Source: Plantago major
Lineage: Eukaryota; Streptophyta; Magnoliopsida; Lamiales; Plantaginaceae
Assembly (NCBI GenBank): GCA_026545765.1
Contig: CM048841.1
Span: 88,642,636 to 88,706,635, forward strand
DNA: 64,000 nt
Reading direction: 5' to 3'
Position numbers and translations under genes: made by a program. Shown here in pieces: positions 10,792 through 21,612 of the stretch. Every line of letters begins with the position of its first letter. Positions within the stretch are counted from its first letter, which is position 1. The notes beneath the pieces were generated by a model, which ran no database searches, was not told the DNA's origin, and saw nothing but the letters and a program-made list of their open reading frames with translations.

Positions 10792-11910
10792 GATAAATCA
10801 ACCCAACCATTATTGCAACACAATCCTCCACAAATATCTAATTCTTGAAACTCAAACTCAAAACTTTTCAAAATAACAAAAAAAAAAAAAAAAAGCAAAA
10901 AATCGAATCACCATTAGAGATCCATTTCAAAAGCTTCAAATGGGTCTCCAATGGAGGCCAACAAAGCTCCGATTGGGATTGAAAACATCCCCAATCGGAG
11001 CACCAAACAGCTCGGGCAAGAGCTCAATTTTGAGCTCAGGCCGGAGCACTTTTACAACTCCATTTTTTTTAAGCTCTCATTTGCCACGGTATAGTTTAAT
11101 TTTAATAATAAATATAATAGAGGGGTTAAAATAAATTAATCGAGAAAATAAGATGTCGAACTTTATTGTAAGCTACGTTGACAGTGGTGTCGGTGGGTAG
11201 TCCTTCTTCATTCAATACTATATCACCACGTTCTTTTTTTTATGGTACGACTAATGATGATGGATATAATTTTCAAGGTTAGGATCCAACCCAACCCGAA
11301 CCCGTTCAGGACCTGACGGATTGGTAACATATACTTTTATATCGGGTCATGTACCCGTACTAGACCCGTTAAGTAGTAACTGATACACGTTCTTAACAAA
11401 CTGTACCCCTCAAACCCTTGAGCTCTCACCAAAGCTGTTTGATGCTCCAATTGGGGCTGGAAAACAGCCCCAATCAGAGCTTTATTGGGTCTCCATTGGA
11501 GACCCATTTCAAAAGCTTGAAGCTTTTGAAATGGGTCTCTAATGGAGACATAATTTATTTCCTTTTTTTTAGTGTTCATCTTTTGTTGTTATGGTGGTGG
11601 TCGTTGTTAGCCGGATGAGGTGGTGGTTGCCGTTGTTTATCGAAGGATGAGGTGGTGGTGGAGCATAGTGTTATTGTTGAAGGTTGAAGAAGAAGAGATG
11701 GAAGAAGAAGATGAGGAGGAGATGGAAAAAGAATTAATATTTATTTCTCTGTTAAGTTTTTATCCACATGCCTGCCACATCAACAACAATTGACACATAG
11801 GAGCCGGAGTCAACGCCGAAAGGTGAAAATGGTGTAGATGTAATTGTTCAAATAGCACATATGAATCTGTAATTGGCCAATCTAGCAGGGGGTCCATATG
11901 TAAATGACCC
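10792..11910. other. right arm of the MULE-like element with an internal foldback
   Basis: Non-coding arm between the CACTA terminus and the right MULE end. It contains the inverted pair described separately (10908-11030 and 11410-11552), a GGTGGTGG/GAAGAAGA purine-rich tract (about 11590-11735) and the right TIR. No host gene fragment was recognised. Confidence 0.5.
10908..11552. repeat. foldback: inverted repeat arms 120-145 bp around a ~380-bp loop
   Basis: The left arm (10908-11030) contains CCATTTCAAAAGCTT, GGGTCTCCAATGGA, then a CCCCAATCGGAGC block and CACCAAACAGCT. The right arm (11410-11552) carries the same blocks in reverse order and inverted. In addition, the right arm ends in its own near-perfect hairpin: two 29-base arms with one mismatch around the sequence AAGCTTGAAGCTT (about 11490-11550). 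A transcript through this region would fold strongly. Confidence 0.8.
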
Positions 11911-12190
11911 TTATAAATTATTTATATATTAAAATAAAAAATTAAATTGTTAAATGAGATGTATTGGTTGTGTAAATTCTAAAATTGAAAAATAAGCCGT
12001 GGAACATTTTATTCTTGACAATGCAATGGACCTTATAACTTCCACAATATATTTATATTTTTAGTATGTTCACTACATATATAGTTTTTATTAAATTCCA
12101 TATAACTTTATCTGCAAAACTTCGAAAAATATTTTGAACATATATTTGGGTTCATCGCGACGAAACGAATCCATAGACACCAATTATAAG
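11911..12190 (+). repeat. third copy of the ~280-bp repeat
   Basis: It matches the full copy at 4735-5015 almost base for base (TAAATTCTAAA, GAAAAATAAGCC, TTATTCTTGACAATGCAATG, ATAACTTTATCTGCAAAACT, CGAATCCATAGACACCAAT). Together the copies bracket the whole MULE/CACTA insertion. Confidence 0.85.
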
Positions 12191-12281
12191 ATATAAATTG
12201 GAAAAAAAATGTTGAATATTTGAGTAGCATAGAATTTTGAGATTGCATATATGAACTAAGAATAAAGATAATTACTGGTAA

Positions 12282-14856
12282 TCTATATATTATATAAATG
12301 TCAGTTTTTATTCTCTCATCTACACATATGCTAGAGGACCAAGAACGCCTGTGGAACTTTACCCTTTTTTTTTGTTTGTATTTTTAACCCTTCATTATGT
12401 TCATTTGGAAAGTTTGTGTAATGCCTTTAATGCGAATGCGATAGATCCTTTTTTATTGCATGTGTATCGTCTATGAGATGTTCCTAATTAGTGCATGATT
12501 AGTGTGACATAAATTGTGTCGATTACAAATGGTGGTGGAGAGTTTGGTCGAAGAAGGACAAAGTTGAAATTTGTAATGTAAATTAAGTTGAAATTATAGG
12601 AGAAGACTAAAAGAAAAGTTAAAATAGAAAAAATTATTATAAAATTAAATAAAATTAGATAATGTTTGACTTTTTTGGTTTGTTGTAATTAGTTTCAAAC
12701 TACATTATAAATTTGAAATTATCTGTAATTGTTTGAACTGTGAGTCCTAATCTAAACAAAAGACCATTTACCAGGGGTCGGTTTTGAAAATATTTGATAT
12801 GGCTAAGTAAGAGAAAAATTTCAATTTAGGAACTCAATTCGAGGCGTAAACGAACTTTATGAATGAGATAATCCAAACTTGGGAACTCAACTCAAAAAGT
12901 AAAATTCAACTTTATGAATGAGATAATTCTAACGTGGGAACTCAATTTCAAAGTCAAACAAACTATAAGAATGAGATAATTACAACTTGGAAACTCTATT
13001 CGGATAATAAACCACGTTACATGGGAAAAATACTCTAATGAAGGAGTAATTCAAGCACAGGAACTTAATTCGAAGGTAAACTCAACTAAAAAAAGGGGAT
13101 AATTCTAACTAGGGAAATCAATTCGTGTGACAAATCAACTATAACAATGAGATAAAAAAAAAACTGAAAACTTGGTTCGAACGGTAAGCTCAAATTTTAG
13201 AATTAGATAGTTCCTACATGGGAGGTCAACGTGAAAGCAAACAAAAATCTAAGAATGGCATTATTGCAATTTGAAAACTCAATTTGAAGTTAAAAGCAAC
13301 TCTAAAAAAGGGCTAAATCCAACTTGAGAACTCTATTTGAATAGTAAACCACACTATATGAAAAAATTATTGGAAGAAATATATAAAATTTCTCAGGAAC
13401 TCAATCCAAAAGGTAAACACACTTTAACAATGAGATAATTTTAACTTGAAAATTCAATTTAAAGGTTAAACTCAACTTTAAGAATGAAGTAATTCTTAAT
13501 TGAGAACTCCATTTGAAGGACAAAAGAATTGTAAGAATAATATAATTCAACTTGGGAACTCTAATGCAAGGATGAACCATGTTATTTGAAAATAATCTAA
13601 CAATGAGATAATTCCAAATTAGGAATTTTGTTCAAACGGTAAAAATATATTGCGTGTTGGAGGGGGGCTGAAGTCGATGGAACAAATGACGACGAGGTCC
13701 ATTTGAAATTGTTCGAAGAGATTCTTATGCATAGGACCCAATCACTGCAATGGTTAAAATCACATATCCTTCGCTATTAGATCATGTTGGTGAAGGAAGG
13801 TTGATACTTCTTGAACATGGACAGTTTCAGCCCGGCAAAAAACTATATTATGTTTTATTAATTTATTTTAATTTTCACCTAAAATTACGTGTCCACCCTA
13901 ATGCATTAAATTCTCAACCGGAGGTGGATGGAGTACATAGATAGTGTCAACTAGATAAGAATATTGGGTATCAACCCATTGGGTCCTTAACGGGATTAGG
14001 TCGGGTTGTTTTCGGCACGTTTAAAAGCTTATATAACAGACTCATGAACATAAATAAATTTGAAAATCTAGAATCTAAAAACGAGTTTATTTTGCTTTAT
14101 TTTCAAACGCGTCAGACGAGTTGATTTTAGTAAACCCCTATCCGATGATTTACCTATTAATAATTATCGGGTTCAGGTCGTATACATGCAAATGACCGTA
14201 ACCAACGTGGATCAACCCTTTAGTTTCAAACGGGTTCGATTAAGTTGGACCTTACTCATTTAAAATCTAAACCTGGGAAAATATAGAGTAATCCAGGAAA
14301 CGATAATTCTCAAAAAAAAGAAAGAAAAAAAAAAGAAAAAAAAAGAGGAAACGATAAGATTATGGAATCCCATTGGTTGCGCTGGAGATGCGCTTCTGTT
14401 TGAAATCAATGTCAAAGAAGGAACACCATACACTCATTAATTAATTGACATTTTCACCGGATTACACGAACTTGCTACGTACGGGCCATAATCAACATTA
14501 TATTGTCTACAAGCAACAAAATTTGCACCCTTTAAGGTATAAATACATCATTATAATGCTAACTTAGGCTTCATTTGGTTTGAGGAAAAATGGGAAAAAG
14601 AAAAGGAATATGGGAAAATAAGATTTTTTCAGGAAAATGTGTGTGAAGGAAAAACATCTTTCCTTATTTTGTTTTCTGCTGAGTTTGAATTACAACTAAT
14701 ATATGAACTTTTTTTTTTATTTGCAGTCGATTAAATTCTACTATGATCATGTATTGTTGTTAGTTTGAGTACTCTAATTATGTTGATTGAATTATCCTCT
14801 TTCTGGTATATTATTAAAAGTAAATTATTCCGTGGCATCGCACGGGTTAGTACTAG
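12282..14856 (+). mobile_element. non-autonomous Helitron 2 (about 2.6 kb)
   Basis: The 5' end TCTATATATTATATAAATG follows an A. The 3' end carries a hairpin (CCGTG, loop GCATCG, CACGG; 14830-14845), the spacer GTTAGTA and a terminal CTAG followed by T. Both ends closely resemble Helitron 1: the 3' block ATTAAAAGTAAATTAT upstream of the hairpin is shared exactly, and CAGTTTTTAT occurs near both 5' ends. No helicase or replication initiator is encoded. The interior is mostly a degenerate satellite (12829-13640) and A+T-rich sequence; short frames such as 13750-13944 are not supported as genes. Confidence 0.75.
12776..13640 (+). repeat. degenerate ~54-bp satellite with longer units at intervals
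   Basis: About fifteen diverged copies of a unit of the type GGGAACTCAATTCGAAGG, then AACTCAACTTTAAGAATGAG and ATAATTCCAACTT. Copies of the GAACTCAATT block fall near 12831, 12883, 12938, 12991, 13061, 13114, 13166, 13222, 13273, 13328, 13397, 13448, 13504, 13557 and 13623. Most steps are 51-56 bp, but three are 66-70 bp. The long steps carry an extra AACCACRTTAYATG-type insert, which suggests a higher-order unit. The array has no reading frame. Confidence 0.85.
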
Positions 14857-14896
14857 TACTATATATATATATCGTCCATCTTTCTAAAGTTATATA

Positions 14897-15624
14897 GGCT
14901 CTGTTTAGCAAAACTAGTTGAAAAGCTAGCTGGTAGCTGGTAGCTAATTAACTAGTTGATAGCTGGTTAGGTAGCTGATAAGCTAGCTGATTAGGGAGCT
15001 GATTAACTAGTTGGTAGCTGGCTGTAAAATGACATAAAATGGTATTACTTTGATTTTTATTTTCTTTAACCTTTCTCATCGTATTATTAATCTATAGTTT
15101 TTTAAATAATAGTACATCACATTTTGTCCAATTATTCTAATATATATTCAACGTACTTTACATCGCCACTTTAATAACATCATCAAAATTATCAGAAGTT
15201 GAAAGAAATATTCGTTGAGCATTTTAACTTAGTAATGAAAAAAAATCAGTAATTGATGTGTACTACATGTATGCCTTTTCAAGAGATGCGGATGCATTAA
15301 TCCTTATGTTAGTTGCAAATAAGTACACAAAATGTATAACAAATGATCCAACAATATAAAATATAAGTCGAAAATAATAAATAATAAAAACGGGTAGTTT
15401 TTCCTTCTCTCTTTTTTTTTTTTTTTCTAATTTAGGTCAGGGATATTTTCGGAATGAAAAAGATAAGGAGCTTCTTTAAAAAAAAAAAAGCTAACTTGGG
15501 TAGCTTCTTAACGAGCTAGCAAGGCTAGCTGATTTAAGAAGCTGCGCGTTCACGTAACGAGCTTTTTATTAGTCAATGGTAAAAAAAAGCTCATGGAGCT
15601 GAAAAACTACTGGTAAACAGAGTC
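14897..15624. mobile_element. hAT-like MITE with AGCT-rich subterminal repeats
   Basis: The left end GGCTCTGTTTAGCAAAACTAG is matched inversely by the right end (…TACTGGTAAACAGAGTC). Both subterminal regions are full of AGCTAGCTGGTAGCTGRT-type repeats. No clean 8-bp target duplication is visible, so the hAT assignment rests on the CTCTGTTT-type terminus seen in small plant hAT elements. There is no coding sequence. Confidence 0.5.
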
Positions 15625-15847
15625 ATAGAGCATTGAATTAAGGTAGATTTAAATCGTGTCTTGGTACTTATAAAAGCGTGAACCATTGAATTCTGCTTTA
15701 AAAATTCGATCTCATCTGGAAGAGTAAAATCATGATCTATTATCTTTTTGGGCAGGCAAGAATAATAATAAATATGATTTATACAGCAAATCTGTTGGAA
15801 AACTAGTCTAGGGTTTGTTGATTGCTTTCCATTGATTGAAAGAAACG

Positions 15848-18252
15848 ATGGACAAAGAGAAGATTGAGCAACTTAAGATCCAGCTGCAGAAATCGTACAA
15901 CGATGCCCAACAATTTGTCGAGAAAGTCCCTCCCGAACAGCTCTATGCCGCAATTGGAGCTGTCCTCTTCACCATTTTCCTCTTCTTCATCGGTCAGTTT
16001 TACCTCTCAAACCTAAATTCGTTTCAATTCAGTTATTTTTTTTTTAGCTCTTTAATGTGCCTACATTATCAAGGTTTGGGTCATGTATCTTTGATGTAGA
16101 CTTTGATTTAGATTTTGGTGTTGCGTCAAATTAGTGTTGTAGCTCTAGACCATGCTAATTATCATATTTCTCAGATGAATTTAAGGTTGAACTGAATTAT
16201 GCATCCTCATTCTAACAGTCAATTTGCAATTTGGGCAATTGCGATATTGTTATTAGTTTCATTTAGATTAAAAATATTATGTTCAGCTTGGGACTTGAGT
16301 TTTTCTTTGTAAGGCAAAGGGAATACAGGAGTTGCTTTATTGAGTATTAGCAGCGTGCTGCAGTAGTCATTGCCTATGCTGCTTGTAATGTTCGAGGTTT
16401 TACTATTGTACATGGATACTTTTTGTTTGAATTGGAGGGTTAGGTGTGTGGTGTTTGCTGTGCCTACATCATCGAAAATTATGTGTTTTCCTTTTGCTCC
16501 TGATGTTGTGTGTTGAGTTTTCCTTTAGTTCTAGACCATGTCAATTGTCATTGTTTGTATGTAACTAGGTCCAACCTAAATTCTGCAACCATATCCTGAT
16601 AATCACTTGGTGTGCAGCTCGGGCTATTGTGTGGAATGTATATACATATATATAATTCACTCTATTTAGAGTTCGATTTTGGTTTCGGGTGAAATTTGTG
16701 GCCTGAGAAAGTCTTTTAGTTGGAAAAAAGGAAAATGCATACATGGAAGTTGGATGAGAAAAATAGTTTTTGTTATGGCTGATATAAGCTTTGAGGGAGA
16801 TCTCAAAATACAGAAAAAATTGGCATATCATTTCATAGAGTGCGATGTAGGTGTTGACTATGCTTGTATATGTTACGGGTCAGTATGGAGATGGTCACAA
16901 TGGCCACTTATTCTTGTGTGTGACTTCTGCCTTTTCTATCTTTTGTTCGTACTGTATATTACAATATTATGTCTACGTTTTCTCATTGTACAATTTTAAA
17001 ATTCGTCATTATCTACACATCTAAAATTTAATAATCGAGTGATGTGCGTTCGCAGTTCGCCTTTTCAAGCGAAGATCATCTGATACCATCTTACTAACTG
17101 GTCTTAGTGGAAGTGGAAAAACTATTCTGTTTTATCAGGTTAGTAGAAAAAGAGTACTTTATACTTAGAAAAAGAGAATTTTGGCTGACTGTGATAATTT
17201 CCTGCCCGCACTTCATGCCCTTTGCTCTAACCATAAGTGCATTATACGTTTCGTCTAGCTTAAAGATGGCTCTTCCCATCAAGGTACTGTGACGTCAATG
17301 GAGCCAAATGAAGGATCTTTTATACTGCACTCTGAAACATCTAAGGTAATACTATAATTTTTGTCATGGAAGTATGCATACAATACCTGTTGAACATGTT
17401 AACTAGTGGGTGGGGATTAATTTTTTTTTTTTATCTGCCTGTACTATTTATCCTGTTATTACAGGAGATCAGGGAGACTATGTCATGTTATCTTGGGACC
17501 CTCTAATATTTTCACTGCAGTGATATAGTTTAATTCAAACTATTACTGCAAATACATTATCTGTGCAATTTTTGTAACTTGCAGAAGGGCAAAGTAAAGC
17601 CTGTTCATGTTGTGGATGTTCCTGGCCATTACCGACTTCGACCTAAATTAGATGAGTTCTTGCCTCAGGCAGCCGGATTAGTTTTTGTGGTCGATGCAGT
17701 GGAGTTCTTACCGAATCTCCGTGCAGCTTCTGAGTATGCATCTTTTTCCTTAGTTTTGGTAGGAAAACTGCCATGCGCATATTAAATGCTTGACATGATT
17801 CTAATAGTCGCATTTATATCTTGTTGTGATTTGTGAAGGTACCTTTATGACATTTTGACCAAGGCAAGTGTTGTAAAGAAAAAGATCCCGGTTTTGCTCT
17901 TGTGCAACAAGGTGGATAAGGTTACGGCTCATACCAAGGATTTCATCAGGAAACAGCTCGAGAAAGAAATGTAATATAGTCTCTCAATAATTGTGTTTAT
18001 TTTCTGCGTCCTTTATCCAGCATTTTGAGCTAAATATTGGCTTCTCTTTTCCTTTGGTTCAGTGATAAACTCCGGGCATCAAGAACTGCACTTTCATCAG
18101 CTGATGTTACTAATGAATATACTCTTGGGACACCTGGAGAAGCTTTCGCGTTTTCTCAGTGCCAGAACAAGATCACAGTTGGGGAAGCATCTGGACTCAC
18201 AAGTGACATCTCTCAGTTAGAGCAGTTCATAAGAGAATACGTGAAGGCTTAG
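15848..18252 (+). CDS. SRPRB: signal recognition particle receptor subunit beta
   Basis: ER-membrane GTPase that anchors the SRP receptor alpha subunit and helps deliver ribosome-nascent chains to the translocon. Six exons keep phase throughout: 15848-15992, 17056-17138, 17259-17345, 17585-17733, 17839-17970 and 18063-18252, giving 261 residues, the normal plant length. The start is the ATG at 15848 (MDKEKIEQ); the open frame upstream has no ATG. A charged N-terminus is followed by a membrane segment (about residues 33-50) and a GTPase domain: P-loop GLSGSGKT (64-71), G3 DVPGH (116-120) and G4 NKVD (178-181). The C-terminus (REYVKA) fits the family. No lesion is visible. It is a solitary gene between the transposon nest and the convergent membrane-protein gene. 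Confidence 0.95.
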
Positions 18253-18958
18253 TGGAGGCAATGACCAAGCTATGAATTTACTATGCACTTATATTGCCTT
18301 ACCCTACTGGTTGTAGAATATAACAAATTGCGGAAGTGAAATAGGAAGTTCGAGAGTAGTTGATCATGAAATTTGAATCTCAGGTTTATTCAAACTGTCT
18401 GTATTAGTCGGAGATTATGTGCATTGTTTTCCGTCTGGCTTTTTGAGACAAAATCTTCATTTGAATTGAGAAATTGGATCTTATAGTTATGATATTGAAT
18501 GGTTCCGAATCCCCCAGATTGGTGGACATATTTATCCTTTGGTTGGGCTAGTACTCTGTTGTTAGAAGATAAATGCTGCGACTGCGACATGAAACCACAA
18601 CAAATCGCATAAAACGGGATACAGGAGTCTAGAAATAACATGCTCCTCTGCCATTAATTCATGAATCATTATAAAATTTTAATACAGTAAATGAATGCTC
18701 AAGTATGCTGTTCTGGAGGATAAGATCCCTACCAATGTAATGTAAAAGATTGTTAGCAATAGCTTTCTGTCAACTATTTCTTGCCAACCTACACTTGGAC
18801 ATTTACATAATGACAATGAAAGAAGAGTTTCAGTGGTTTTGTAAATGTACAGGTTGCTTGCTGTCTCTTTGTTAGTCGTCCACTCGTCTCCATGTCGAGG
18901 ACAAAAGGATGAAAAGATTGGACCGGACCGGCCAAGCAAATCCTAGACAACCGAGTTG
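18253..18958. other. convergent 3' regions between SRPRB and the minus-strand membrane gene
   Basis: This stretch must hold the 3' UTRs of two convergent genes. Its right part (about 18690-18900: TTCTGGAGGATAAGATC, AATAGCTTTCTGTCAACTAT, TGTACAGGTTGCTTGCTGTC) has a clear counterpart at about 22650-22820 behind the second membrane gene, so the 3' UTR was included in the tandem duplication. The open frames 18390-18641 and 18679-18939 are not supported. Confidence 0.6.
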
Positions 18959-21084
18959 TCACCGTGATAAAATATGTCGTTTTAACCGGAATATAAGAGT
19001 AAAGACCACAAAAGACGGTAGATGCATTAAGCTGACACCCAGGTACCTGGAAATAGCCAAATGTGTTATGGACAGGTTTTATGAATGAAGCTAGCATTAA
19101 AAAGGTACAAGAATGCAGGCCATACCATGCAGGAGCATATGGAGATGCCAAATCCAGGAAAGGATAAGGCCACCTGTTGGAGCAAAAAAGAAATTTTCTT
19201 CAGTTAAGATAAAATCGAGGATTATTTCGTCATTGACAGGAGAAATGATATGCATTCATCAGAGCTGAAGCGATTGAACCAGAATAACAGACATTTCTAC
19301 AATTCCAGGGCATAGTAACTTGAATTTTCAGGTAACATGGGGATTTTATGCTAACTAGTTACAAGGTGTTTTCTGCAACTTAGACAGCCTGCATGTTGTC
19401 TTTGTTATTTACCCAAAAGTACTAATGCAAGTTGGACAAAATAATAAGAAGACATTACCTTAATGATACAAAAGCATGGGTGATCCACTGGAAAATGAGA
19501 AACAGGATAGTGAACAGAACAAAGTATCCAATTCGGAAGAAGGGGAATCGCTGGATGGAGAAGATAATTTCATTAGTTATGAGTTTGACCTAAATGCGCG
19601 TTTAAAGATGAAAAGAGCATCAGCGTACCAGGCGACTTAAACTTGTATCACCAATGAGGAAAACAGCATTGAGAGCATGCTTACAAACAATCATCTGCAC
19701 AACGTAGTACCAATTTCAGTCACAAACTGTCTTAAGCATAAGTTGAACATAATGTTTAAGCATCCGATGATACATTAGGAAACGGACCCCATATAGACTA
19801 CAATAGAAAAGAATATTGAGTTTGCAAAAGTTACTTCTGTAATATTTGTAAGCAATTATATATTTTTAAGATTAGAAGCGAAAAGACAATACTTACAAAA
19901 GTTAAACGGTACCAGGAAGGAGCGAGAAATGGATACAAAATCAACCAAAAGACAGCATCGGTGAGCACCGTAGCCCCAGCACACACCTGCACATAAGTAA
20001 AAACCGAGATGAAGAGACAGGATAAGCCCGACACTACCAAGACTACAGCCCAACTGAACTTGAAGACACTTGCAGCAGAATACGTCTTGATTGGCATTAT
20101 TTCTAACTTAAGTGACTGATACATACTGAAAGGTGTTTAGGATATACAAGCAATAGTTACCTGAAACATTATCTGCAACGTGTATCCCCAACCAGAAGCG
20201 GCAGTTCTGCTATTATCCTGATCTGCAAAACTGGAGATTCCAGTCTTGCTCTGCAGATCTTGATTCTCTTCAGGTGTTGGTGGTACATAGAAGCCTTGTT
20301 CTGTACCGTCGCGAGAAGCTGATAGAGGGTCTGTCACATGGCGGCGAGATAGACAGCCAGAAAGGGAAAGAGCAGAAGCCAGCTACAAAACCAGAAATCA
20401 AAATAAGTACCATATGATCTTTAGTATAAGGCCTGAAATACCAATCAGTTTAATTAACTTAGTAAAAGAGGGACTTAGCCATCTTCAAATAAAAAACAGG
20501 CAGGGTACATATCATATCGATTTAATTCCTTCAGAAGTTGTCAAAAGGAAGTTCAATGAAGCAACTTTCAATTATAGAAAACATACCCCAAAGTAGATCC
20601 CGACCAGCGTAAACGTCCACCTGTTTATTAAGAAAAGAGTAAGGCCTAGTTAAACAACAGTTTGACAAGATATCACATGTAATCGAGCATAAATGAAAAC
20701 TGTCCGAATCCTCGAACCTGGCAAAGCAAAGTAAACAAACAAGAAAAATGTAAAGCCTTACTGAGTGTAAAAATAAAACAAGCCAAATCCACGGTCCATG
20801 ACATCCACAACAATCAAAACCACCATTGCAATGAAACAAGTCAGCCTGAAAGCAAGAAGCCAGTAAGGATGGACTGCTTTCGAACACGTCCCCCAAACTT
20901 CATCATCATACAAACACCCTGGTGCCTCCTCCTGCATTTCCGTTTTCTTGCGTCCCTCATGTCTCCAAACGATCAGTGCTGAAAACACCATAGCAACCGA
21001 TATCCATGTCCCACATACCAAGAACCTCCAATTCAACCAATAACTCGGGACTGTGGTGTCAATATCAGCCGCTAACGTCGACAT
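18959..21084 (-). CDS. multi-pass membrane protein, tandem copy A (At1g10660/At5g62960-like)
   Basis: Eight phased exons on the minus strand: 21084-20762, 20620-20587, 20382-20161, 19986-19897, 19694-19629, 19550-19459, 19173-19126 and 19046-18959, giving 320 residues. It begins [20 protein letters not shown] and ends HILSR. Hydrophobic segments lie at about residues 22-45, 77-100, 108-132, 195-225 and several further on, with a soluble loop containing VPPTPEENQD between them; six or seven spans are likely. It matches in character a family of uncharacterised plant membrane proteins (Rolling-stone/PTHR12242-like as I recall); function unknown. A 5' UTR intron probably exists (donor after GAATTAG near 21580). 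Copy B downstream has the same exon lengths except for small differences in exons 1, 3 and 8. Confidence 0.87.
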
Positions 21085-21612
21085 GGCAAAACCACCTTAA
21101 ACCCTGTCAAGAAGCTATTTTTATTTCCATTTCTTTACGCAATCAACTCTACATCCGCAAAATTAAATCTTTAAGCAATCAACTATAATCTCCTCAAAAT
21201 CAAATCCAACCATCAAATTTATTTACCTTTCTGTAAATTTCAGCAACAGGAACAGAAGAACAAAACACAACAGAAGTATGAAATTATGACATACCTATAA
21301 TCTAGAGCAAATTAAAGTAGGAAGCTGACAAGGAAATGGAAGATTTGTCACTTCATTTGCATTTTTCAAGAAAAAGGAAGCGCATTCACCAAAAATTATA
21401 CTAGTAAACATGCATAAGAAATTAAGCACAAAGTAGAAAAACAACACACGCATTTGGAATGTGATGCTTCTTTTCGTATTCGGAATAAAAAAGAAAAGGT
21501 AAACCAGCATTTGCATACAAGTAAAAATGACTAAACATATCATTAGCATCAAGAGAAAGAGAGCTTGAAGAATCGTAGTACCTAATTCTTGGGCAGAAAA
21601 CACAACCTGCAA

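Larger units (their letters stand above)
5031..11910. mobile_element. MULE-like element with long diverged TIRs, hosting a CACTA insertion
   Basis: The outer ends are long inverted repeats. The left end (about 5035-5180) contains CAGATTCATACCTGCAATTT then GAACAATTACAAAT; the right end, read inverted (about 11910-11770), contains CAGATTCATATGTGCTATTT then GAACAATTACATCT. Both continue into a GTCGGAGTTGA/GTTGACTCCGG block. Long TIRs suggest a Mutator-like element. The flanks give an approximate 9-bp duplication (AATAAATTA against TATAAATTA, 8 of 9). Only about 0.4 kb on the left and 1.1 kb on the right belong to it; the rest is the nested CACTA element. No MULE transposase was found, so it is non-autonomous. 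Confidence 0.55.

Noticed and set aside
5031..11910. Autonomous Mutator element
   Set aside because: No MURA-type transposase or SWIM zinc finger is found in the arms; all coding remnants belong to the nested CACTA element.
12829..13640. CRISPR-like periodic array
   Set aside because: The units are degenerate along their whole length, with no exact repeats separated by unique spacers, and the genome is a plant; it is a satellite.
18679..19151. Long unspliced minus-strand frame (MASPYAPAW… onwards) as the real C-terminus of membrane gene A
   Set aside because: Splicing from 19126 to 19046 keeps phase, gives a tail parallel to copy B and ends at a proper stop; the unspliced frame runs through the intron.
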